Assembly: GCF_000321225.1 (NCBI RefSeq) | Contig: NW_004450478.1 | Span: forward strand, 893,315 to 957,314 | Length of the DNA: 64,000 nucleotides | Direction of reading: 5' to 3' | Source of the DNA: Odobenus rosmarus divergens | Lineage: Eukaryota > Chordata > Mammalia > Carnivora > Odobenidae | Shown: positions 22,115 through 34,006 of the stretch, in pieces | How positions within the stretch are numbered: the stretch's first letter is position 1 | Layout: each line of letters begins with the position of its first letter | Translations under genes and position numbers: made by a program | Notes under the pieces: model-generated | Told to the model about the DNA's origin: nothing | Database searches by the model: none | The model's input: the letters and a program-made list of their open reading frames with translations, nothing else

Positions 22115-22317
22115 TGGGGCACCAGGGTGGCTCAGCTGGTTAAGCATCTGACTGTTGATTTAGCCTGGGGTCGTGGTCTCAGTGTTGTGGAATCAAGCAC
22201 CTCATCAGGCTCTGTGCTCAGCAGGGCGTCTGCTTCTCTCCCTCTCCCTTCTCTCCTCCCTCTGCTCCTGCTCTCTCTCTCTCTCTCAAGTAAATAATCT
22301 TAAAAAAAAAAAAAGAA
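22115..22317 (+). mobile_element. Carnivore SINE
   Basis: Head TGGGGCACCAGGGTGGCTCA with a CT-rich middle and A-rich tail. A 13-bp TSD with one mismatch (GAAAGTATATTCC / GAAAGGATATTCC) lies at 22102-22114 and 22318-22330. The 65-codon frame at 22100-22297 is SINE-derived. Confidence 0.93.
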
Positions 22318-22334
22318 GAAAGGATATTCCCTTG

Positions 22335-22455
22335 TAAGTAATGACTAAGTGGGCGACATTGGGCAATCTACCTAACTTCTCTGAAACCCATTTCTATAAA
22401 ATAATGACGTCAGTTTGGATGATCTTTAATAATCTGTACAATTCTCAAAATCCAT
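22335..22455 (+). repeat. MIR/MIR3-like relic
   Basis: GGGCAATCTACCTAACTTCT and CTGAAACCCATTTCTATAAA followed by TTGGATGATCTTTAATAATC resembles MIR3-type sequence. A CRE-like TGACGTCA within it (22405-22412) is probably coincidental. Confidence 0.5.
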
Positions 22456-23849
22456 TTTGAGTTGGCATTAATTATTTAGCATTGATTTAGCACTTCAAAC
22501 TTTGTGCTTATCTTTGGGTTTTTACAATATTAATATCTTTATATCAATATAGTACCTAGAGAATTTCAACTGTTTCTGTTTTCCTGGCTTACTTTCTCTC
22601 TAGGAATATCACAGTAAGTAAATGCAATTTCATTACTATGAAACTGATTATTGTATTAGCTACAAATTTGAAATTATAGTCATGTTAATAACGTGTAAAG
22701 CAGCACAGTAAGAATAAATTGAGTGTAGTATTTCACCATTTGGAATGTGTTATTGAAAATTATATAAAGTTTTATCAAAGAGAGAAGATGCCAAAGCACT
22801 TGATCTCATTAAAATTTCATGAAAAATGTCTGAGATTTTGCTTATGTGTGATTTCATATGGAAAGAATCCATACTATTTACCAGGTTCTCAAATTGTCAG
22901 TGACCCAAAAATCAGAAACTGTTTCTATTACCTCTCATCTGTTTCCAATCAATTCTCACCTGACCTGTGTTCTTTTTCTTTCAGTATGTTCCTCCATATT
23001 TTTCAAATGACAAACAGGATGATAGAAGTAGGAATTGCAACCCCTTTAATTCTGTTCCATCTTGGGGTAAGGTAATGCATTTCTTAAAGGAGGGTGTAAT
23101 ATCATGCTTTCATTAAATGATTATTGAGCATTACATTGGGGAAGTTTCTTCATTCCAAGTAACAAAGCTGAATAGGGCTTTTTTAAGCAAAAAAAGAAGT
23201 TCATAAAAGGATCTTGGGTAATTTATAGAACAGTTGAGAAGTTTAGAGAATCAAGCATTTGTCTAGGCAGCCAAAATTATACCTGAAACCATACCTCAGA
23301 ATTAATCTGATAAAGAAAGGGCAGCTGAGAGAAGAAAATGACAGCCATCCCCTGCCTGCATTTGTGCACTGATTCGACAGGCTGTATTCTTTTTGGATGC
23401 CTGTGCAAGGAGGACCCCAGATCATGAGTCTGGGCCCAAGACACAAGGGAAGCTGTGGAAGCAAATATTTAACATTTCTACCTTCCGTAAGTCAGACAGT
23501 CTTTGACATCAACCAAGTCTCATTAGATGAGACCATTCCCACAACCTAAAAATGGATTCAGATGCTGGATGGGCAAAATGAACAGACCTGTTGTTGATTC
23601 TATGTCCACCATAACCACAAAGTGTGTGTCAGGTCCCGAGAAAAATGATAATGAATAATCTACATTCTTTGTTTTCAAGAGGAACAAAGTCTAGTTAGGG
23701 TAATGGTTAAATGAAAATTTGAAATTATGCAATAGGAGGTATGAAAACATAAAGAGGATGAAAATATATACCAGAATTATTTGAAAACTGTCTAGTTAGT
23801 AACTTTAAATGAATATAATGAATCAAACATTCTTCCTACACAAAAAATC
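22456..23849. other. Single-copy region with an exon-like segment
   Basis: No repeat recognised. It contains the 118-codon plus-strand frame 22719-23075, which has no known domain and runs through the exon-like segment at 22985-23066. Confidence 0.35.
22985..23066 (+). other. Exon-like segment with strong acceptor and donor
   Basis: A long pyrimidine tract (TGTTCTTTTTCTTTCAG) precedes 82 bases open in two frames. In frame 0 the peptide is polar and protein-like (begins YVPPYFSNDKQDDRSRN, ends FNSVPSW). It is followed by TTGGG|GTAAGG, a good donor. The leftover G is phase-compatible with the candidate at 55042. There is no CpG signature and no recognised family. Confidence 0.2.
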
Positions 23850-23939
23850 CTTGGATTTTCATCTTTGACTCGTCCCTTTCACACTTCTGATCTCCCAGCA
23901 AATCCTGTTGACTCTTCTTCAGTTTGTATCTAGAAAAGT

Positions 23940-23979
<40 letters not shown>

Positions 23980-24665
23980 ATACTTCTAACTCCTACGGTC
24001 TGAAAAACAAAGTAGCCAATAGGAATCAATTAAAATGGAAGTCAGAGCATTTCTCTCATAACTTTCCAGTGGCTCTAAATCTCTTTGGGGGGGCGGACCC
24101 CAACTACTTAGAGTGGCCTAAAAAGCCCTACAAGTCTTGGCCTGTCCCCTCCACCACTACTGCTCTGGCCACTTCCTGCACTCTGGCATTGCCTGTACTC
24201 TGACCACACTTGCCTTCTGGCTGTTCTTCCAGCATAGGAGGTGTGTTCCTTCCTAGGGTGCTTAATCTTAATTTGTTGTTTGTTCCCTCTGCCTAGAATA
24301 TTCTTCCAGAAATTGTCTACATGGCATGTTCCTTCACCTCCTCTAGTCTTTACTGATCATACCTTGTTAGTGAACCCTTCTCTGATCATTCTATTTAAAA
24401 TTTCTATATCCACTCCCACCCCCAGCATGGTATTCCCCATCCCTTCCTTGCTTTACATTTTTCCATAGCAGTTATCACTATCATATTTTATATCATTTGT
24501 TTATTTATTTATGTATCATTTGCATCCCTCCTCCCCTAGAATGTAAGCTCCATCTGAGCAAGGATTTTTCTTTCTCCAGTTAGTGCTGTATCCACAGTGC
24601 CTAAAACAGTAAGTTCTTGGCATGTAGTAAACACTCAATAAATTTTTGTCAAATAAATGATTGAA
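23850..24665 (+). repeat. Long L2 LINE relic
   Basis: One of the best-preserved L2 copies here: TTTGACTCGTCCCTTTCACA, AATCCTGTTGACTCTTCTTC, TTCCAGTGGCTCTAAATCTC, GTTCCCTCTGCCTAGAATAT, GAATGTAAGCTCCATCTGAG and CAGTGCCTAAAACAG, ending ACTCAATAAATTTTTGTC and AAATAAATGA. A TCA microsatellite has expanded within it. The 75-codon frame 24241-24468 is L2-derived. Confidence 0.85.
23941..23980 (+). repeat. (TCA)13 microsatellite inside the L2
   Basis: Thirteen uninterrupted TCA units, pure, so likely length-polymorphic. Confidence 0.97.
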
Positions 24666-25160
24666 TAAAAACCCAAATTGAAGGATAAAAACACATAGAG
24701 TTTTTTTTTGCCTTACTTTTTCTCCTTATGCCTCACAATTTATTTTCCTAGTAATTTAATTTTAGAGTCTATTATTTTAACATCCTACTTTCATCCTCAC
24801 TCTTGTGAATGCACAGTCCAGGAGTCCTTCTCCCCCAAATAAATGCCAGCATAAAGACACTTCTTGTCCTCTAAATATCAGGGAGAAAAGAACAGGGAAA
24901 AAGCACAATTAATAAACTGAGACTGCATCTTCCACTTGCTTCTTTTTCAATGCTTTTCTTCCTTTTGATTCTTTCTGCTAATGAGTCTCATCTTAGAATT
25001 TAATCTAGGCAGAAACATAAATGCTCGCAGTTAGGAGGGAATGTTTCCTTTGTTCAAACTTGGGAAGAAGGAAATTCTTTTCCTAAGTGTGTCCTAGGTC
25101 ACCAACTTCCTCTGTAACGAAGCATGACATTATTATCTTTATGTAGACTTAGTAGAGCTC
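24666..25160. other. Single-copy spacer
   Basis: Nothing recognised. Confidence 0.4.
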
Positions 25161-25164
25161 CCTT

Positions 25165-25400
25165 TAGAGAATTTTATTAAATGAGTACTACAGACCAGGC
25201 ACTCTTTAGGAGCTTTCAAAGCTGTAGTGTAATGTCATTCAAAAAAGAATATTAGAGATCTAAATTATTAACCCCACATTACAGTTTAGAAAACTGAAGC
25301 TAGACAAAAATAGGCAATGTGCTCAAACTCAGCTGTCTAGGGAGGAACTTATAAGCAAACTCACGTTGGCCTGACTCCAAAAATGGTTCTCTTTCCACTT
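25165..25400 (-). repeat. MIR relic, reverse
   Basis: Reverse MIR order: ACCAGGCACTCTTTAGGAGC, TTAACCCCACATTACAGTTT, AGAAAACTGAAGCTAGACAA and GCTCAAACTCAGCTGTCTAG. Confidence 0.7.
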
Positions 25401-28400
25401 CCCTACATCCTGATTACAAATATCTCTTCATGCATCCTGTCTCCTCCTTCATCATTCCAGTTTTATTCTCAGCCTCCTAAGGCATCCTTAAGGGACTAAA
25501 GAACTTGAGAGGATTTGTTTCATCACTAAGACCCTTCTTTTTTTAACATTTGAAATTTGAATCTAGAATATAAACCACAGAAACATTATCCATTTTGAAC
25601 ACGTGTTAGGAGGTAAGCTACAAAACAAGCTAAAAACAGCCTGTGGAAGTTATCAAGGACATTTACATACTGATTCTGATTATGTTTTACAGGCTAGAGA
25701 GAAACTAGGGGGAGGCTGAACCCTCAAATTAGGGTGATTGCCTCTTTCAAAGAAAGACCACTTTTTTTCAATCTAAACAAAAAGAAGCGCATAGAAGACA
25801 AAAAGATTTAAGAGGCTTGACACTCTTCTTTACAAATTCAACCAAGATAAGTAATTCTTTTTTTCTTATAGACTATTAGAAAAAATGAATACCTTCCCAG
25901 ATAGTTAAGAGAGTGCTTTCTTTTTTCTTTTTCTTTTTTTCTTGCTTTGATATATAACTTGGACAAAAGGGAAAATGTGTCCCTTGTTTCTACTTCATGC
26001 TTTATTGTTAAACCTACTGTGTAATTTTTATTCTGCCGTCACCCAGCACCTTCCATGTTCCTGGATGCCAAAATCCTCAGGAGACAGTGTGCAGCGTCAA
26101 GGCCTCCTTGGTTATGGTTATGGTGTCATTAGTACCTTGTGCCCCAGGCACCCTGGCTGAAGGAACTTGCTATTGTAGCCCCCAGCTCCTGCAATGATTT
26201 GTACCTATTGACATGATAGCAGCTAATTAGCCTTGGTGGCTTGTCAAGGCTGCCACTGAGGTCACTCCGCTTCTGTTCTCTTTGTGGAAAATATCTACAA
26301 AAGCAGGCATGTTTTCATGAGGGTTCCTAGAGCAAATTACAATTACTTTTTCTTTCAGATTAACAAAACATTTCTTCCATCACTACTCTGTCTTCAGGCA
26401 GCTGGATACAGCTGATATTTCAGATATTTTGCCCCTTTGTTCAATTTCATTTGAAGACCCACAGATTGTGACATCACTGCCCTGTTCAAACCTACGTGGC
26501 TCTGTTTTTATTTCCCTTTTCATTCATGTTAATTCTTCTCACCATGCGTGTGGTTTTAGGTTGCTAAATATTTGAGTTGCTATTTGAAATTATATAATTA
26601 ACAGAGGCTTCTACTGTCAGAGTTTTCTAAGAGGTGCAGGATGCTTTTGCAAAGAAGACTATAAATATGTATGTAGATTAATGGAAATTGTGTTATTTTT
26701 GCAATATATAATGCTATTTTTGTTTAAAAAAACAGATTTCTGCCCTCATTTAATTCTGCTTTTGTCACCTTTCTAAAATCATAATCTGCCCACTCCTGTA
26801 CTTGTAGTTTTCCATTGCAGATCTAACAAATCAGTGGGTATGCTTAGTAAATTCAAGAAATTTTAAAATACGCTCAAGAAAGTTGGATCCTTACATGCAT
26901 CCACCTTTAAAATAACCAAAAGACAATCATGTTCATCAATCTGAATGGGAATTAAGTCACTTAGATATAAGAAATGTCAGAAATAAAATTATAAGTTTAC
27001 ATTATTTTCACAATTCCATAGGATGAGTAAGATTTTTGGTATTGATTGCTCTCTCTATAAGCAATTTCATTGTTATTTCCTTAGTGCACTTCAAAATGTA
27101 TTGTCTAAAACACCCAAGGAAAAAAATTGAGTTTTGTTGTCACTGTTAGTATGCAATGGTCGAAAGAGTTAAGGCTTCCCACGGATACTTAAAATTTGAT
27201 ATCTGAAGAAGCATCCTATTAATAAGGTTATTAAACCTGAGAAAATTAATACAAATAGAGTATCAACCTTTTAAAAGAAGAAAGTCCAATGCAAATACCC
27301 GCCACTCTACTTTTTTGTTTAACTTCTAGATTCTGAGATTCATTCAGCTTTGCCTTGTTGAGATTAAATTTGCAGGTAACTGAGCATTTTAAAGAGTGAA
27401 GACCATAACTGTAATTGGTCTCTGGCCAGGAAGAAATATTACTATTTCTAATAATGTTCTTTTAATAGAATAATACTTTTAAGTATATAAACCCCTAGAA
27501 AGCTTTTGAAGATATACCATTATAGAAAACGTGCACACTCTCTGCCATGAGCCGTTTCTCTTGTTGGCTGAAATAATCATCTACCGTGTCACGTTATTCT
27601 GTATTAAGTGATAATAATCCCTATTTTATCATACAGTGTACAAACCCTTTCTATGAAAAGAAATAAAACAAGAATGTAACTACTAGAAAGGCACCAGAGA
27701 TGAAGAAATGAACTTTTCCAAAAGAACCACAAGACAAAACCATGTCACTATATTGATTTTCACATTTTCAATGGAGTACACAAACAGTGAATATAAAAAC
27801 AAATAACTGAGAGCAGTAGTTTGTTGCTCTGCTTTAATCCTCTTTTCATTTATTTATTTACCTATGCTTACTTTCTCAACCATCTTCAGATCAAGCCAAG
27901 ATAGGCATGCTCTACCAGTAACAAATCACCAAGTCTCAAAGCTTGGCACAACAAAAGCTTATTTATGCTCTTGTGAAATCCTGTGGAGACTGGTGAAGGT
28001 AGCATAAAACCTCCTAGTTTGTTCTGATATCTACTTTTTAAATGTAATCTTTCTCTTACATAGGCTAAGATAATTAAATCATGACTTGATTTTTAAACTT
28101 TGGCATATGTATTATACCCATCAAGACAGAGGAATTATGCTTTTCCCTTCAACTTTACTCATATAATTTGGAAAAATATAATAATTATATCTCTCAAAGT
28201 AAATGCAATCGATGCTATTCTTAAAGTGCTGTCCTTTAAAGTTATGTTAAGAAGTTTGATTTTTCACGTTTGTAATGTATAAACTCAGACACATAGATGT
28301 GTAAATAAACATTAAGCTTTTGTTTTTATTCTGCAAATCACTTTGTATTATAAATTATTGCAGGTAATACATTGTGTTAAGCAGAATTCTTCGATATGTT

Positions 28401-29269
28401 TGGGTCACTGTCTTGTTCTTACACATTTTGCTATGACCTAGTCTACGATGAGAGACACATGCTTTAAAGTGCCTAATCTGTATAGTTGAAATCATTCTGC
28501 TGTTGGTCTTCTCCTTTTACTCTTGTGAATTTACTATAAATTAGAAGTTGGTATGCAGAAATAAATAAAGGAGGCATCTTTGATTCTTACATCCTTTGCC
28601 ATTTATATCCTGGTTTATCAAAATTGAAGGTGACACTGCAAATTATATTACTCTTAGAAAAAGACTGCTCGTCATGGGTTGGGTTTTTTACCACACAGGT
28701 AAAATCTCTGCATATAGAAAACAATGCCAGTCCATTCTTGAAGGATAAGAATTGAGGTGTATGCATTGCAGTAGAATACCCTGACTGAATGCATTAGATA
28801 AGGCAAACATTTCTTATCTTTCTCTTATAGTTGAGACTGTTTCTTTCAAGAAGAGCATGTACCAAGCTACCACATAGCATGTGACATAACTGTCTGGTTT
28901 TCCCCTAGCTGTCAATTAGACTATACTGGTATATCAGATTAGGTTGTCAGGGATCCTGCCTCTGGCTTAGTCCATTTTTTGCAAGCTAGTTGGATAGTTT
29001 GATTTGACTGTTCAAGGTTATAAAACATTTATTTCCAGAGAGCCAAACCAAGGTATGACTAATTATTTGTCTCATGAATCTTTTTAATCTCATCTATTTA
29101 TTCTTGAGATGTGATGTAAATAATACACAATGCCTACCTTTAGGGGGCTTAAAAGCTTGAGGTTAAAGAAGCAAGTCCATTTTGAAATCACAGGAGCTAT
29201 TTGAACTGTAGTATAGGAAAAGGACTGATTCGTTTCCTGAGGTGGAGGGAGAGTTGGGCCTTGCTTAGT
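25401..29269. other. Large single-copy block, no gene seen
   Basis: Nearly 4 kb with few repeats. A possible relic at 27890-28000 contains TTGGCACAACAAAAGCTTAT. 26170-26580 has moderate GC, a CTAATTAG core, and an unusually long open frame after a TTTCTTTCAG acceptor-like site (26359-26575), so it is a candidate conserved element. The remainder is AT-rich and featureless to me. Confidence 0.35.
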
Positions 29270-29830
29270 GTTTTTATTGCTGCCTATCAAATGACCACAA
29301 AATTAGCAACTTAAAGCAACAACCATTTATTATCTCACAGTTCTCTAGGCCAGAAGTCTGAGTTTGACTGGGTCCCGCAAGGTTCAAATCAAGATGTCAG
29401 CAAAGTTCAGTTTTTATCTGGATGGTCTAGGGAAGAATATGCCTCCTGCTCAGCCAGGTTGTTGGCAGAATCCAATTCTTTGGGACTAGGTGTCTGAGGT
29501 CTCAGTTTCCTTAGTGGCTGTGGGCAGGGGCCACTGTCTTCTCTTAGAGGCCACCTGCCTTCTTTCTCTTGGTCCCTCCCCTCTCCATTGTGAAAGCCAG
29601 CAATGGCACTTGAAGCCTTCATTGTTCAAATGTCTCTGACATTTCCTTCTCCTACCAACCAGAGAAAACTTGTTGCTTTTTAAGGGTTCACATGATTAAA
29701 TTAAGACTATTTAGATAATCTCTCTATTTTAAAATTAACTGATTAGTAATCTTAATTGCAACTGCAAAATCCCTTTTGCAACGTTAGGTAACATAATCAC
29801 AGGAATAACACCGGAGGGCAAAGGTCATTG
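29270..29830 (+). repeat. Ancient mammalian interspersed repeat
   Basis: Same superfamily as 1388-1990: TTGCTGCCTATCAAATGACC, TTATCTCACAGTTCTCTAGG, CAATTCTTTGGGACTAGGTG, AAAGCCAGCAATGGCACTTG and a TGCAACTGCAAAATCCC end. The ordered match over 500 bp is convincing, but I am unsure of the family name (old L1-type 3' end or MER). The 71-codon minus-strand frame within it is not a gene. Confidence 0.6.
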
Positions 29831-30119
29831 GAGTCATAATGGAATTCTGCACACTACACTTAAAGGAAGTCTTTTTTGATAGAGCTAAGGTTGAACCCCG
29901 GCATTTTGGAGTGAAAGGCCAAAGACAATGGAGCATTAAAGTTTAGGTAATATTGTGAAGGAAGCTGGGAAAGTCCAGTGTGGTTGTATCAAAACAAGCA
30001 AGAGATAGCCAACTTGGGTTCTTATGGGGAAATATGCAATTTCATAGATTTTTATTTCTGTGTGGTTAATTGCTAATACCATATGGCAAATTGTGTAATT
30101 TATGTAGCACAGGAGGATG

Positions 30120-30660
30120 CTATAAGACCATAAAGAATGAATATAGAGAGAGAGAGATCTGATTCAGCTTAGTAGTTGGAGGTATCAGGAGGGGTTTCCA
30201 TGAAGAAACTTGAACAGAATTTTAAAGAGTACACATAATCGGCAAGTAAGTGGATGGGGCAATGAATGGACCACAGAAAGAAAAACAAAATATCAAAGAC
30301 TTAAAAAATTTAGAGGGGAAGAAAGTGGCAAATGCAGGACGAAGAATAAGTTTCAGTGATAACTGATGGGATCAGTTTGTATATGTCCAATTTGAAGTGT
30401 TTGAAACAAAGAAGTGGGGTGACTAGCAGTCAGTGAGATCGATTTGTCTGACTTTGGGGGTAAAATTGGCAAAATACAAAGATGTGAGCATCATTTGCAT
30501 TTTGGTAATATTTAAACTCATGAGTTGGAAAGAGTCCTCCCAAAGGAGAGGATGAAAATAGAGAAGTTAAAACCCGTGTGGTATAGTAAAGGAATAATAG
30601 GAAGTAAAGAGAGTAGACAATATGGGTGGAGTCTACTCTTTCAAAAAGCTTGACTTAAAG
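30120..30660 (+). repeat. Possible ancient LINE-like relic, unnamed
   Basis: Purine-rich sequence with GGTTTCCATGAAGAAACTTG and GAACAGAATTTTAAAGAGTA recalls a widespread mammalian repeat also suspected at 46840-47600. The family is not certain. Confidence 0.3.
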
Positions 30661-30716
30661 GAGAATGAGAGCTATAACATAAAGAATGGTGTGTCATCTC
30701 AAACCGGGTTTCTCAC

Positions 30717-30977
30717 GGGGCACCTGAATGGCTCATTCGGTTAAGCATCCAGCTCTTGATGTTGGCTCAGGTCATTGAGGGTTGTGAGATAGAGTCCTGA
30801 GTTGTGAGAGAGTCCTGTTGTGAGATCAAATCCTGAGTCAGGTTGTGAGGGTTGTGAGATCAAGTCCTGAGTCAGGCTCCACGCTGGACATGGAGCCTGC
30901 TTAAGATTCTCTCTCTCCCTCTCACTCTGCCCCTCCCTGCCCCCTCTCTCCCTCTAAAAAAAAAAATAATAATAAAA
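30717..30977 (+). mobile_element. Carnivore SINE with internally amplified segment
   Basis: Head GGGGCACCTGAATGGCTCAT, CT-rich middle and A-rich tail. Between about 30775 and 30870 a unit built on GTTGTGAGATCAAGTCCTGA is repeated in whole or part about four times, where normal copies have it once (GGATCGAGTCCC equivalent). The element is about 60 bp longer than neighbours. It sits at the edge of a MER5A, with TSD-like GGTTTCTCA / GTTTTTCTCA. Confidence 0.85.
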
Positions 30978-31210
30978 GAGTTTTTCTCAACAGCCAACAG
31001 TGGCATGATTGACATTTGAGGCTTGATAATTCTTTGCTTGAGGGAATGTTCTGTGCATTATAAGATATTCAGCAGCCATCCCTGAGCTCCATCCACTGAT
31101 GCCAGCCGCAGATCTCCCCCGCCCCCCGCAAGCTGTGACAACCAGAACGTCTCTAAGCATTGCCAAATGCCTTCTGGGGGGCAGAATCATCCCCAGTTGA
31201 GAACCACTGC
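30978..31210 (-). mobile_element. MER5A hAT-Charlie non-autonomous transposon, reverse
   Basis: Full reverse MER5A: GTTTTTCTCAACAGCC at the left, GATTGACATTTGAGGCTTGA, GATAATTCTTTGCTTGAGG, CTGTGACAACCAGAACGTCT, CATTGCCAAATGCC and CCAGTTGAGAACCACTG at the right. The terminal inverted repeat ends are still recognisable. Non-autonomous, with no transposase. Confidence 0.9.
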
Positions 31211-31684
31211 ACTAGAAGGTGTTCATTTTAATTAAACAATCCACAAAGATAACTGCAATTAGAAGAGGGTAAGACTGACTATTGAGACATCTACTGAGGA
31301 AGGAGAAGCACTCTGTTGATGGGATCATGGGGAATAGAAAACATTCAGAGATGGAGGAAAATAAACCCAGGAAAAAAATGGAGAGTAATACCGTTCACAG
31401 TGTTTGGAAGAACTAAGAGAGGTTGTCAGCCAATGATATCACAGTCTATGATATTCTTATCATTAGAGACAAAAAAACGAAACCAACTGCCTCTGTTTCC
31501 TAGCTGAATACAATCCTCCCACTCGTGTCCTGGCTTCCAGCCGTTCTCACTTTCCCAAGATTATTATTCTGGCAATGCTCCCTTTACTCTCCCTCAGTAA
31601 CAAATTGTCCCTCTCCAGAGAGTATTCCTATAGTAAAATGATTCAATAATGCTGTGAAAACAGTGCTTGAGCCCACAGACTCTA
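31211..31684. other. Single-copy spacer
   Basis: No repeat or gene recognised. A 63-codon frame at 31316-31507 lacks any domain. Confidence 0.4.
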
Positions 31685-32130
31685 AGGTTATGTGCATTAC
31701 TTTCCTATCGCTGCCATAACAAAGTACCCCAAACTTAGAGCTTAAAACAACACAGATTTGCTGCCTTACAGTTCTGGAGGCCAGAAGTCCAAAGTGATTC
31801 TTAAGTGGCTGAACTCAAGCTGCCTGGCAGTACCTTGTTCCTTCTGAGGCTCCAGGAGAGAATCCATCCCCTTGTCTTTTCCAGTTTCTTGAGTCGGCCC
31901 ATATCCCTTGGCTCATAGTCCCTTGTCCATCTTTAAAGCACATCGTTCCGGTCTCAGCTTCCATCGTCTTATGTCCCTTTTATGACTTTGACTTTTTTGC
32001 CTTCATCTTGGAATGACCTTTGTGATTGCTTTATCACATTTCCAAATTCCTGTTTGACAGATAAGGTAACATACTAAGGAAGAGTTTCCAGGGATTACGA
32101 TATGCACATCTTGGGGGGCCTACCATGGTA
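31685..32130 (+). repeat. Ancient mammalian interspersed repeat
   Basis: Third copy of the GCTGCCATAACAAAGTACCC family: ACAGTTCTGGAGGCCAGAAG, TCCAGTTTCTTGAGTCGG, ATCACATTTCCAAATTCCTG and a GGGGGGCCTACCATGG end. Name uncertain. Confidence 0.65.
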
Positions 32131-33676
32131 TCGTAAAAGGCCTACTATGACAATATGATGAGAATTATGGAAGTTAAATACATGGGATTGGGGAGGAAAA
32201 ATTACATCTGGTAGACATCTTGACTAAAAATAAGTCAAACCTTAGTCATGATATGTGAAATAAAAGAGATTGGCCTATCCATCAGTTCCTTGATTCTCAA
32301 AACTGAGCGAGGATAGGACCAGTGTCCCTAAGCAAAGGGTAAAGCGCTGTGTAGTTGCTGTTCACTCCATTTTATTCTCATTTTTATCAATGTACTAGAA
32401 AATCTAGCAGTTTAATTTCTGGTGCATTTGGAGGCCATCAGGTGTTCTTTAAATGCAGCTTCTCAAGAAAATAAAGTTTCATTGGAACCATCTGGCAAGT
32501 CTACATTCACAAGGAAACAGAGTGGCAGACCCAACCTGCTTAGGATACACATTTCATGCAAATGTGTTGGGCACAAATGCTACTGATCCCACGTCTGGAA
32601 ATGGTCAATGGAGGTCGCTTTATTGCTGTGCATTCTATTATTAGAAATATGAAATTTCCAGTGTGTTTACTTCTTTCTGTCACCTGAGATCCGTTCATAA
32701 TAAGATATACACAACACATTCTACTGAGCACTGACTCAGGAAAGAAAGCGATTGTAACCAGAAGTGGGTGTTGATGCCTAATACATGTAAATATAGCAAG
32801 AAACTATTAGACAATGAAAGTTAGCTCCCAGATGGTACTACCATCTGGAACATAAATCCATAAAGGTACTTCTGTAGTATTTTTGCAATGAAAAATCAGG
32901 CCTTGCTGAGAATTTTTAACGGCCACTTACGAGTTCACTGTTAACATTAGTGTTGATAAATGACAATTATGCATATATATATACAAACTTGCATTCATCA
33001 AGGTAGGCTCTAGAAGCTTCAGGCCTCTGTTAAAGAAAAAGTGTACTGCAAAGTAATTGTTATTGGAGAGAATGCATGCAGCTGGCTTAGTAAATGGGAT
33101 GTGAAAAATTTTAATTCCACATTTTTAAGTATTTTAAGTGCAGAAAACAGCATTCATGTATTAGGACTTTTCTCTTTGTTTTCCATTTAAATCCCTCGTA
33201 AATATTAACTAAGTACTTTACTTAACTCTCTCCTGCATTCTTATTTCACAGACATATGAATAAGAGAGACTTAGTATTTATTTGCAGCTTTAAAGTAAAA
33301 ACAAATGGAGTCCCTTTGCTATAATATGGTTTCCTCTAAAGCAGATAGGGAAATGAGGATGGCTTTGTCTGAACACTGTCATAAGGAATGTCCTCCTTAA
33401 TGTCATTATGTTATCCACAATACAGATCTGTGGCATCCCCCAGACGGTATTGTAGTAACGGTTCTTTCTACTGATAATTTGCACAAAAACTCCCAAATTT
33501 ATACTTGTAACATTCTTTTTTGGAAAAAATTCAAGTGACTTCTAGTTAGGAACTTAATTTTCTATAGGATATTTTTAGAAAATTGTATCCTTCTATGGAT
33601 ATTTAAAAAGCCATAACAACAACAAGCCTATCTATATGCTACGATTTTATTTACATATTTATGTATTTTTTAACAG

Positions 33677-33861
33677 TGAATTGGTTCCACTGTTGCTGTT
33701 TTCTATGGAATGAGTTGAAGAACTTCGGGGCTGAATTTCAATGTGATCTATCTGAGAAATGTGCAATAAACAGCAGACAGATTGATTTCCTAGAAACCTG
33801 TCATAATGAGATTGCACAGGATATAGGCCCAGCTTCAGGCTTATCCTTCATTGATCTCTGA
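33677..33861 (+). other. Protein-like open frame after an acceptor-like site
   Basis: A T-rich stretch ending in TTTTTTAACAG precedes about 60 open codons ending in TGA at 33859-33861 (peptide contains ELKNFGAEFQCDLSEKC). Amino-acid usage is fairly protein-like, but I recognise no family and no polyadenylation architecture. It could be a terminal exon, an old pseudogene fragment, or chance. Confidence 0.15.
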
Positions 33862-33989
33862 CTGAAGGCAGGGATACTGCTGACCGTGAAATCTCACTTG
33901 TTTCCATATTAGAACTTACTAAGGAAGCATGGTCCTGGATGATAATAGCAGATTCTGGAAAGATCTTTATGAATACAGTACATATAGGT

Positions 33990-34006
33990 ACACACACACA
34001 CACACA
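33990..34006 (+). repeat. (AC)n microsatellite
   Basis: About eight AC units. Confidence 0.9.

Noticed and set aside
22100..22297. 65-codon ORF
   Set aside because: Lies within the SINE at 22115-22317; the Leu/Ser run comes from the CT-rich middle.
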